Positions 7,748 through 14,284 of a stretch of DNA of 49,671 nt are shown here, in pieces. Made by a program: the position numbers and the translations under genes. How positions within the stretch are numbered: the first letter of the stretch is position 1; every line of letters starts with the position of its first letter. Source of the stretch: Syntrophaceae bacterium (GTDB lineage Bacteria; Desulfobacterota; Syntrophia; Syntrophales; UBA5619). The stretch lies in NCBI GenBank assembly GCA_003141195.1, contig PLLC01000057.1, forward strand, positions 1 to 49,671, given 5' to 3'. The notes beneath the pieces are model-generated. The model did no database searches and was not told the DNA's origin. It was given only the letters and a program-made list of their open reading frames with translations.

Positions 7748-8909
7748 ATACGAGGGCAAGGCCCTCTTAGCCAAGGCCGGCATTCCGGTCCCGAAGGGCG
7801 ATGTGGTTGCCGGCCCGACGGAAGCGGTCGCGGTTGCTGCGGAGCTGGGCTATCCGGTCGTCCTCAAGAGCCAGGTGCTCCGGGGTGGCCGCGGCAAGGC
7901 CGGTGGCATCCGTTTTGCCGCGGATGGGGATGCGCTGGTCCGGGAAGCGGAGGCCCTGCTGGCGCTTTCGATCGGCGGCGAACGGGTGGAAAAACTCCTC
8001 ATCGAAGAGCGACTTACCGTTGCCCGGGAACTTTATGCCGGGATCACGCTGGACCCCCTGACGCTCCTGCCGCAGCTGATGATCTCTCCGTCGGGAGGGA
8101 TGGATATTGAGACCGTGGCCCACAGTACGCCCGGGAAACTCTATCGCTTGCCGCTGGATCCTCTCGACCTGCCCGGTCTGCCCCAGGTCATCGACCTGGT
8201 CCTCATGGCGGGATTGCAGGGTGAGGAGATGCTCAGGGTTGCCGGCACGGTTCAGAATCTCATCAGGGCCTATTTCCGGTACGAGGCCATCACGGTCGAG
8301 ATCAATCCACTCATCATCGATGCGCAGGGCCGTGTGCTGGCCGCCGACGCCAAGCTGGAGATCGACGATTCCGCCCTGGGGCGGCAGAAGGAGGCCGCTT
8401 CTTTCACCCGTAGGGAACGCCTGCTCGATCCTCTCGAAGCGGAGGCCAAGGCCGGAGACATCGCCTATGTGCGTATGGACGAAGGCAATGTCGGACTCGT
8501 CTCCGGAGGCGCCGGTCTCGGGATGGCCTCCATGGATATGATCTTTGTTCATGGCGGTGTGCCGGCCAATTTTCTGGATCTGGGCGGCAATGCCACCCAG
8601 GAAAGGACCGCCGCCGCGCTCCGGATCGTCCTGAAGACGCCCGGCGTGGAGGGGATTCTCATCAACCTCTTCGGCGGCATCAACAACTGTGAGAGCATGG
8701 CGAAGGGGATCGCCCAGGTGCTGGATGCGCTGCATCCCCCCCAGGCCATCGTCGTCAAGATGCGGGGTCACTCCCAGGACGAGGGCTGGGCGATTCTGGA
8801 GGCCCGGCAGATCTCTATCGTCAAGTTCGGCACCACCGAAGAGGCGGTCCTGCTGCTCATGGCAAAATTAAAAGAAAGAGGAGTCAGGGGAAGTGGCCAT
8901 ACTGGTTAA
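7734..8909 (+). CDS. sucC: Succinyl-CoA synthetase (ADP-forming), beta subunit
   Basis: The 391-residue protein is the ATP-grasp beta subunit of succinyl-CoA ligase. It begins MKLYEYEGKALLAKAGIPVP, has VLKSQVLRGGRGKAGGIRF (nucleotide-binding ATP-grasp start), EINPLIID, and a C-terminal CoA-ligase domain with VSGGAGLGMASMD, LDLGGNATQ and INLFGGINNCESMA. With SucD it converts succinyl-CoA, ADP and phosphate to succinate, CoA and ATP, or the reverse. It overlaps korC and sits within the same operon, linking the thioester made by the Kor complex directly to substrate-level phosphorylation. A related acyl-CoA substrate cannot be excluded. Confidence 0.9.
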   Translation: MKLYEYEGKALLAKAGIPVPKGDVVAGPTEAVAVAAELGYPVVLKSQVLRGGRGKAGGIRFAADGDALVREAEALLALSIGGERVEKLLIEERLTVARELYAGITLDPLTLLPQLMISPSGGMDIETVAHSTPGKLYRLPLDPLDLPGLPQVIDLVLMAGLQGEEMLRVAGTVQNLIRAYFRYEAITVEINPLIIDAQGRVLAADAKLEIDDSALGRQKEAASFTRRERLLDPLEAEAKAGDIAYVRMDEGNVGLVSGGAGLGMASMDMIFVHGGVPANFLDLGGNATQERTAAALRIVLKTPGVEGILINLFGGINNCESMAKGIAQVLDALHPPQAIVVKMRGHSQDEGWAILEARQISIVKFGTTEEAVLLLMAKLKERGVRGSGHTG

Positions 8910-9753
8910 CGGGGATACCCGTGTCATCATCCAGGGAGCAACGGGAAAGCAGGGGCAGTACCATACGATGAAATTGTTGGAATATCACGTCCGGGTCGTC
9001 GGTGGCGTGACCCCGGGCCGGGGAGGCGCCCAGGTGCACGGCGTGCCCGTTTATGACACGGTAGCCCGGGTGATGAAGGAAACGCCCGTCGATGCGTCGA
9101 TGATCGTCGTACCGCCGGCCGGTGTGCTCGCGGCCGCCATCGATGCCATCGAGAACCGGGTGCCGCTGGTGGTCGTCATCACCGAATTCGTCCCCCTTCA
9201 TGATGCCCTGAAAATTCGCGGAATGGCCCGGAAAGCGGGCGTCCGCATCATCGGCCCCAATACCATCGGCGTGATCAGCCCCGGCAAAAGCAAGGTGGGG
9301 ATCATGCCCGGCTTCATCTATGGGGAAGGTCCTGTGGGCGTCATTTCCCGGAGCGGTACGCTCACCCACGAGATCGCCTCCAATCTGACCTGCCAGGGCA
9401 TCGGTCAGTCCACCTGTGTCTGCATCGGCGGCGATATGGTGAAGGGCACAGATTTTGTGGATGTGCTCGAACTTTTCCGCTCAGATCCCGAGACCGAGAA
9501 GGTGATCCTGATCGGAGAGATCGGAGGCGCCGGCGAAGAGCTGGCCGCCCGCTACCTCCAGGAGCACCCTTATCCCAAGAAGGTTATCGCCTTCATTGCC
9601 GGCGCCACAGCGCCGCCGGAAAAGCGGATGGGTCACGCCGGCGCCATGATCTCCGCCGGATTCGGAACAGCGGATTCCAAAATCAGAAGCCTGAAGGAGG
9701 CCGGTGTCACGGTGGTGGAGAGTCTCGATGAGATGATCCGCCAGTGTCGCTGA
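8893..9753 (+). CDS. sucD: Succinyl-CoA synthetase, alpha subunit
   Basis: The 286-residue alpha subunit binds CoA and carries the phosphorylated histidine. Visible features are the CoA-binding Rossmann start [15 protein letters not shown], the loop [21 protein letters not shown], and the active-site [10 protein letters not shown] with the phospho-His near residue 240. The start is GTG at 8893, inside the 3' end of sucC, with AGAGGAG upstream. It ends the operon. The next 176 bp hold no recognisable gene or strong terminator before the convergent ABC transporter genes. Confidence 0.92.
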   Translation: MAILVNGDTRVIIQGATGKQGQYHTMKLLEYHVRVVGGVTPGRGGAQVHGVPVYDTVARVMKETPVDASMIVVPPAGVLAAAIDAIENRVPLVVVITEFVPLHDALKIRGMARKAGVRIIGPNTIGVISPGKSKVGIMPGFIYGEGPVGVISRSGTLTHEIASNLTCQGIGQSTCVCIGGDMVKGTDFVDVLELFRSDPETEKVILIGEIGGAGEELAARYLQEHPYPKKVIAFIAGATAPPEKRMGHAGAMISAGFGTADSKIRSLKEAGVTVVESLDEMIRQCR

Positions 9754-9929
9754 TCCCGGCAGGGGGGATGTTGGCTCATGAATGCCGGGGCGATCAGGAT
9801 CTGTCGGGAACGGACGATGCGATCGGAGTTGTGCCGATGGGATCGCTGGACGAACTACCGGATTGCCAAAATCCTGCTCATCCTGCAAATCATGTCAGAA
9901 AACGACCTGAGCAGTTACTTTGTTTTCTC

Positions 9930-10658
9930 CTAATGGGTCAAGATCTTACTCAAGAAGAAGCGGGTTCTCTCATTCTTGGGCTGGGTAAAAAATAGTTCCG
10001 GGGACTCATCCTCAAGGATCTGGCCCTCGTCCATGAAAATGATCCGCGTCGAGACCCGGTGGGCAAAGCCCATCTCGTGGGTGATCACGATCATGGTCAT
10101 GCCTTCGCGGGCCAGATTCGTCATGACATCAAGAACCTCGTTGATCATTTCAGGATCGAGGGCAGAGGTTGGTTCGTCAAAGAGCATGATCTTGGGCTGC
10201 ATGGCGAGGGCCCGGGCAATGGCAACCCTCTGCTGCTGGCCGCCCGAGAGCTGGGCGGGGTAACTGTCCAGTTTGTCCGGAATGCCCACTTTGGCCATCA
10301 GGTCCTTGCCAATCTTCAACGCTTTTGCCCGGCTCTGTTTGCGTACCCAGATGGGCGCCAGAATGATGTTCTCCAGCGCCGTCTTATGAGGATAGAGGTT
10401 GAATTGCTGAAAGACCATCCCCACTTCGGCCCGGAGCTTGGTGATATCTGTCTTTTTGCCACTCAGGGAGATACCGTCGACGATGATCTCTCCATTCTGA
10501 ATGCGCTCAAGCCTGTTGATGCACCGAATGAGCGTGCTTTTCCCGGAGCCGCTCGGACCGCATACCACCACGACTTCCCTCTGTTTGATCGCCAGGTTGA
10601 TATCCTTCAGGACATGGAGTGATCCGAACCATTTATTAACGCCGCGGAATTCGATCAT
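9930..10658 (-). CDS. glnQ: Polar amino acid ABC transporter, ATPase
   Basis: The 242-residue ABC ATPase belongs to the GlnQ/GltL amino acid uptake group. Walker A is [10 protein letters not shown] (about residue 34), the Q-loop lies in [10 protein letters not shown], the signature is LSGGQQQR, Walker B is [14 protein letters not shown] and the switch His is in VITHEMGFA. It powers import through the two permeases encoded just upstream on the same strand. The ATG follows GAGGTTATAGGTTA. The gap to the preceding permease gene is 92 bp and AT-rich without an obvious terminator, so it is likely the last gene of the transporter operon. Confidence 0.9.
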   Translation of the reverse strand: MIEFRGVNKWFGSLHVLKDINLAIKQREVVVVCGPSGSGKSTLIRCINRLERIQNGEIIVDGISLSGKKTDITKLRAEVGMVFQQFNLYPHKTALENIILAPIWVRKQSRAKALKIGKDLMAKVGIPDKLDSYPAQLSGGQQQRVAIARALAMQPKIMLFDEPTSALDPEMINEVLDVMTNLAREGMTMIVITHEMGFAHRVSTRIIFMDEGQILEDESPELFFTQPKNERTRFFLSKILTH

Positions 10659-10750
10659 TAACCTATAACCTCATAAAAAAGCATCTGTAAATCAACAAAA
10701 GAGATCTCACCTGTCAAGAAGAAACTGTATAGAGCCATTTGAAACTGCAT

Positions 10751-11440
10751 TTAAGGCCGCCGGTCCGGCGACATACGCACTTCGAGGCGATGGGCAACCC
10801 GTGACATGCTGTAGGTGAAGATCCAGTAAACGACCGCGATGAAGAGGTACATTTCGAAAGGGCGCAATTCCCTTTCGCTGACCGTTTGAGCCGCCTTCGT
10901 CAGATCCATCATTCCGATGATGGAGGCCAGAGAGGTGTCCTTGAAGAGGACGATAAACTGGGTGACCAACGCGGGGATCATATTTCGGATGGCCTGGGGC
11001 AGGATCACATCGAACATTATATGCGCATAACTCAGCCCTGAAGCCGTGGCAGCCTCCACCTGCCCCTTCGGGACCGACTGAATCCCGGCACGGATAATCT
11101 CGCCGATATAAGCTCCTTCAAAGATGACGAAGGCTGTCAGCGCCACCCAGTATTCCGGAATCGGCCGGCCGATGATCACCGGCACGAGGAACCAGAACCA
11201 GAAGATGACGATGATCAACGGGACACCACGGATCAATTCGATATAGAGAACCGCGGGGTAGTGGATCCAGGGGCGGTTGGCCATACGCGCCAAGCCGAGG
11301 ATGATGCCAATGACAAACCCGAGTAAGATGGCGGGAATGGCCAGGCGGAGGGTTCCCCCTCCGTAGACACCAATGCCCACCAGCCCCTGTAGGAGGAGGA
11401 ATTTTGCGTTGCTGAAGATAACTGACCAATCAAAACTCAA
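10751..11440 (-). CDS. Amino acid ABC transporter permease (GltK/GlnP-like)
   Basis: The 229-residue inner-membrane permease of the His/Glu/Gln/Arg/opine family has about five hydrophobic segments and the EAA loop EAATASGLSYAHIMFDVILPQAIRNMIPAL (split here only for description), which contacts the ATPase. It pairs with the neighbouring permease to form the channel. The apparent start is a TTG at 11440 that overlaps the stop codon of the upstream permease (TTGA). No ATG occurs in the first 50 residues that would keep the first membrane segment, so the TTG start is preferred. Confidence 0.85.
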   Translation of the reverse strand: MSFDWSVIFSNAKFLLLQGLVGIGVYGGGTLRLAIPAILLGFVIGIILGLARMANRPWIHYPAVLYIELIRGVPLIIVIFWFWFLVPVIIGRPIPEYWVALTAFVIFEGAYIGEIIRAGIQSVPKGQVEAATASGLSYAHIMFDVILPQAIRNMIPALVTQFIVLFKDTSLASIIGMMDLTKAAQTVSERELRPFEMYLFIAVVYWIFTYSMSRVAHRLEVRMSPDRRP

Positions 11441-12180
11441 TGTTCTGCCCCTGTTCCTCGGGCAATGAGGCCCGGAATCGCGTACTTTCTCTCGATCTTA
11501 TTCATAATCATCGAAATGGTAAGGCAAAGAACCAGATAGATCAGGGCTGCTGCAGTCAGGGCCTCCACGGCCTTGGCCGTGTATGTTTCAATCTGCCGGG
11601 CAGCGAAGGTGAGCTCTGCAACGCCGATGGTCATTGCCAAAGAGGTGTTTTTAAGGAGGTTCAAAGATTCGTTGGTCGCCGGAGGAACGATCAGACGTAG
11701 CGCAACGGGGATGAGAATCAACCGGTAAGTTTCGATGACAGAGAGTCCGGAGGAAAGCCCGGCTTCAAGCTGCGTCTTGGGGATGGCCTGAATTCCGGAT
11801 CGAATGACCTCCGCCAGTCGTGAACCGTGGTAAATGCTGATTGCAGCTACTCCAGACCAGAATTCGATTCCGTGCCGGATAAACCATTGCTTGAGGAATT
11901 CCGGGAAGACCTCAGGGGCGCCAAAGTACCAGAAGAAGAGCCAGACCAGAAGGGGAACGTTACGGAAGAATTCGACGTAAACCGTGGCGATGGCATGCGC
12001 CGGCCGGAAGGAAACGGTGCGCATGGCGCCGAAGATGATACCGAGTAAAACAGCGATTATCCAACTGATGGCCGCCAGCCTCAAGGTGGTGGAGAGGCCA
12101 TTGAGCAGCCACGTCAGATGGGGGTCGACCCAGAGAACCGACCAGCGAAATTCATAGGACAATCCAAATAAGCCGAACAT
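11437..12180 (-). CDS. Amino acid ABC transporter permease (GltJ-like)
   Basis: The 247-residue permease of the polar amino acid family has an EAA loop EAGLSSGLSVIETYRLIL...P and membrane segments typical of the HisM/GltJ group. I chose ATG 12180 (MFGLFGLSYEFRW). A longer frame begins at 12246, but it would read through the perfect palindrome at 12196-12223 and overlap the binding-protein gene, giving a charged extension unlike the family. The two permeases are translationally coupled by a 4-bp overlap. With the binding protein and ATPase this forms a complete importer. Confidence 0.85.
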   Translation of the reverse strand: MFGLFGLSYEFRWSVLWVDPHLTWLLNGLSTTLRLAAISWIIAVLLGIIFGAMRTVSFRPAHAIATVYVEFFRNVPLLVWLFFWYFGAPEVFPEFLKQWFIRHGIEFWSGVAAISIYHGSRLAEVIRSGIQAIPKTQLEAGLSSGLSVIETYRLILIPVALRLIVPPATNESLNLLKNTSLAMTIGVAELTFAARQIETYTAKAVEALTAAALIYLVLCLTISMIMNKIERKYAIPGLIARGTGAEH

Positions 12181-12195
12181 ACTTACCAAAAGGGA

Positions 12196-12223
12196 TTCTG
12201 GGGAGAGATATCTCTCCCCAGAA
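12196..12223 (-). promoter_or_regulatory. Perfect 28-bp palindrome between binding-protein and permease genes
   Basis: Bases 12196-12209 (TTCTGGGGAGAGAT) are exactly reverse-complemented by 12210-12223. The palindrome begins 9 bp after the binding-protein stop codon and ends 15 bp before the permease ATG. In RNA it would fold as a very stable hairpin with a minimal loop. Such intercistronic stems in binding-protein transporter operons protect the upstream message from 3' decay or partly terminate transcription, giving excess binding protein. That role is inferred. There is no T-run. Confidence 0.75.
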
Positions 12224-12232
12224 GATCGAAGT

Positions 12233-13093
12233 CTATTTTGGAACAACCTGGTAGAGGAGAAAGGCCTTTACATCTGGAGTCATGGGATAAGGCAGTTCGC
12301 CCTTGGGGCCAAACCACTTGTCATAAAGCTTGAAGTATTCTCCTCCTTCAATCGCTTCCATCAAGGCGGCATTGACGACACCGCGAAAGTCGGAGTCATT
12401 CTTTCGCATACCCATACCGTAAGGCTCATAGCTGATGTAATCCCCGACCACCTCCCATTGGTCCGGGTTGCCGGATTTATACTTTAACCCCCACAGCTGG
12501 ATACCGTCGTTGCAATAGGCGTCCAATTTCCCCTGCTGCAATGCCATGAAGGCCGCGGCCTGGTCCGGGAAAGTTACCAGTTGGGCGTTTGTATATTTTT
12601 CGCGCAGAACTCGCTCATTGGTCGAGCCTTGCTGTGTGCCGATCCGCTTCCCCCCAGTGTCCTGAGCGCCCTTGATGGGGCTGCCTTTCTTTACAATAAA
12701 CTGGGCCCCAGTGACAAAATAGGTGATGCTAAAGTCGATACTCTCACGCCGGGACCGTGTGTCGGTATATGTCTCGGTGACGAGATCCACGGCCTGGCTG
12801 GTCAGCATGGGAATTCGGGTGGATGGGCTGGTTTCCTTCATTTCGAGTTTGATCGGTTTTCCAAGTTTCTTCTCGATCGCCTTATGAACTAGCTCCGCTA
12901 AATCGTTGGAGAATCCGACCCGATCATTCTGTCTATTAATGAAGGAGAAGGGCCCAGAGGCATTGCGGACACCAAGGGTTAAGACGCCGGAATTCTTGAT
13001 CTTGTCCAGGGTCGACGGGCATTGCCCAAAAGAGACCCCGGAAATCCCTATCACCAGAAGACCTACAATCAGGATTCTTACAAATCGTTTCAT
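12233..13093 (-). CDS. Polar amino acid ABC transporter, periplasmic binding protein (GltI/AapJ-like)
   Basis: The 286-residue periplasmic protein starts with a clear signal peptide (MKRFVRILIVGLLVIGISGV..FGQ, about 23 residues). The SBP_bac_3 fold follows: STLDKIKNSGVLTLGVRNASGP, then VGFSNDLAELV, DLVTETYTDTRSRRESIDFS and GTQQGSTNERVL. The GQCPSTL opening and overall motif set resemble glutamate/aspartate and general L-amino acid binding proteins; substrate is not determinable here. I chose ATG 13093, preceded by AAGGAGGGAAAGAG, over an upstream open frame lacking a signal sequence. First gene of the transporter operon. Confidence 0.9.
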   Translation of the reverse strand: MKRFVRILIVGLLVIGISGVSFGQCPSTLDKIKNSGVLTLGVRNASGPFSFINRQNDRVGFSNDLAELVHKAIEKKLGKPIKLEMKETSPSTRIPMLTSQAVDLVTETYTDTRSRRESIDFSITYFVTGAQFIVKKGSPIKGAQDTGGKRIGTQQGSTNERVLREKYTNAQLVTFPDQAAAFMALQQGKLDAYCNDGIQLWGLKYKSGNPDQWEVVGDYISYEPYGMGMRKNDSDFRGVVNAALMEAIEGGEYFKLYDKWFGPKGELPYPMTPDVKAFLLYQVVPK

Positions 13094-13173
13094 AACTCTT
13101 TCCCTCCTTGTCTTTGAATTTGTTTTGTAACTACTCAGGTAGCCCCACCATGGAGCCAAAATTAACTGCGAGT

Positions 13174-13201
13174 AATATATCCCCCCTCCCCACGAATGCA
13201 A
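13174..13201 (-). promoter_or_regulatory. Candidate sigma70 promoter for the amino acid transporter
   Basis: On the minus strand TTGCAT (13201-13196) and TATATT (13179-13174) are separated by 16 bp, about 80 bp upstream of the binding-protein start. The spacing is one base short of optimal and the spacer is G-rich. It is the only reasonable pair I see in the leader. Confidence 0.35.
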
Positions 13202-13218
13202 GCAAAAAATAAAATTTT

Positions 13219-13490
13219 GTCCTGGCCATCGGTGGAGCGGCCGTGGTGGCGAAGAAGGTGCAGTTTGTGGGCATCGCCACGGATGGCACCGGCGGTCTCT
13301 ACTATCCTTTGGGGACGCCCTGGCCCAGGTCATTTCCAGCAAGATTCCTGATGTGTCAGCGACTGCCCGGAGCGGCAACGCCTCGGTGGCCAATGTCAAC
13401 CTGGTTGCCCAGGATGAGGTGGAGACGGCCTTCATTCAGAACAACGTGCTGGATTCCGCCTATTTCAGAAAAGATCAGTGGCAGGGGAAT
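13219..13490 (+). pseudogene. Frameshifted fragment of a TAXI-family TRAP solute receptor
   Basis: The sequence encodes VLAIGGAAVVAKKVQFVGIA (late signal peptide and mature start) and then TGGLYYPLG in one frame. It continues after about 13313 in another frame with DALAQVISSKIPDVSATARS and VNLVAQDEVETAFIQNNVLD. Together these match the first quarter of a TAXI (TRAP-associated extracytoplasmic) receptor. A one-base loss in the G-run near 13311-13314 breaks the frame, the 5' end is cut within the signal peptide (TAA just upstream), and similarity ends near 13470-13490 where the attC-like repeat begins. It is non-functional. Confidence 0.75.
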
Positions 13491-13494
13491 GACC

Positions 13495-13553
13495 GCCGTC
13501 CCCGCGAGCAAACTCGTGTGTCCGTCAGTCGCTAATCCGCAGCGCCGTTATGC
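13495..13553 (+). other. Truncated attC-like cassette recombination site (copy 1)
   Basis: This is the first copy of a 55-bp repeat that recurs at 14208-14262 with 49 of 55 positions identical. It ends CAGCGCCGTTATGC, where GTTATGC (13547-13553) resembles an integron core site (GTTRRRY). Internally GCGAG...CTCGT can pair. The expected left half of an attC (complement of GTCGCTAAT) is not found in the adjoining TAXI fragment, so the site is a right half only. Function is inferred from pattern and from copy 2. Confidence 0.55.
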
Positions 13554-13611
13554 ATGATGACCTTATGAACAAAAAGTTACAATTATATTCCAAACATGAT
13601 AAGGTTAAACC

Positions 13612-13893
13612 ATGAAATACACCCAATGCTTTCTATTTGTAAGACAACGCTCTGACAGGAAAGGGATCAAAGAAGAATGGATACTCGAAACCATCAGTAA
13701 CCCTTTAAAAACTGTAAGATGATCCGACGGGCGAATAAAAAAGTGGAAATATATTGAGGAAGCGGGGAAATATCTGAGAGTCATTCTGTTGGAAGACGGG
13801 GAGACAGTCCATAACGCCTTTTCGACAGGAGCTATAAGGAGGAGTAACCATGAAAATCCGCTACTTTGCAGATACGGATACGGCACTCATTGA
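13612..13893 (+). pseudogene. DUF4258-like ORF interrupted by in-frame TGA
   Basis: The frame from ATG 13612 reads MKYTQCFLFVRQRSDRKGI..WILETI, hits TGA at 13720-13722, then continues SDGRIKKWKYIEEAGKYLRV and LLEDGETVHNAF. The two parts together resemble the small DUF4258 proteins often encoded directly upstream of a DUF2283 protein, possibly as a toxin-antitoxin-like pair. The TGA most simply arose from CGA by C-to-T change and truncates the product to 36 residues. The pseudogene's 3' end overlaps the start of the DUF2283 gene. The AT-rich composition differs from the chromosomal genes nearby. Confidence 0.6.
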
Positions 13894-14056
13894 GTTTTCA
13901 AATGAATCCATTCTGGAAACGAAAGAAATATCAGAAAGCCTCTATATCGATCTGGACCGCAAGGGCAATCTTGTAAGTATGACCATTGAGCACGCAAAAG
14001 AAAAGGCCAATATCTCAGAAGTGTCGTATTTGCAAATGGAACAAATCGTGGCATAA
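13850..14056 (+). CDS. DUF2283 family small protein
   Basis: The 68-residue protein (MKIRYFADTDTALIEFSNES, then LDRKGNLVSMTIEHAKEKA) matches the DUF2283 family of short proteins with a YDxxADxxYI-like start. Partners of DUF4258 are often thought to form toxin-antitoxin-type pairs, but function is unproven. The start has a strong AAGGAGGAGTAACC ribosome-binding site. Its TAA stop lies inside GCATAAC, the candidate left core of the attC-like site, a typical arrangement for integron cassette genes. The upstream partner carries a nonsense codon, so this gene may be an orphan. Confidence 0.75.
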   Translation: MKIRYFADTDTALIEFSNESILETKEISESLYIDLDRKGNLVSMTIEHAKEKANISEVSYLQMEQIVA

Positions 14057-14266
14057 CCAAACAATCCAGCGGATGGGCCCAAGACAGGGCCTTCCCCTGA
14101 TTTCCTCGATGGTCGGATGCTTCGCGCCGAGCCATCGGTGCTGCCGATTGCCGTCCGCTTTCTGGCCGGCGCTGCCGCGCTTGGCCATCAAGCGGCAGCA
14201 GCGGACAGCCGTCCCTGCGAGCAAGCTCGCGTGTACGTCAGCCGCTGATCCGCAGCGCCGTTGGGC
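14051..14266 (+). other. attC-like recombination site (copy 2), unusually long
   Basis: GCATAAC (14051-14057) is the exact complement of GTTATGC at the first site, as expected for the two ends of one cassette. CAGCGG (14067-14072) pairs with CCGCTG (14242-14247), and the site ends in GTTGGGC (14260-14266). Inside are nested hairpins: GTCCGCT...AGCGGAC with GCTGCCGC/GCGGCAGC, and CGATGG..CCATCG. A second, closer CAGCGG (14199-14204) also pairs with CCGCTG around CGT/ACG and GCGAG/CTCGC stems. At 216 bp it exceeds usual attC sizes and may be a fusion of two sites. Confidence 0.5.
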
Positions 14267-14284
14267 GGCAGGAATAGGGACAAG

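Noticed and set aside
12181-12246. Longer N-terminus for the GltJ-like permease beginning at 12246
   Set aside because: It would be encoded by the perfect palindrome and overlap the binding-protein gene, which argues against coding use.
13720-13722. TGA in the DUF4258 frame as a selenocysteine codon
   Set aside because: No selenocysteine is known in this family, the codon position does not correspond to a catalytic cysteine, and no SECIS-like stem was evident. A nonsense mutation is simpler.
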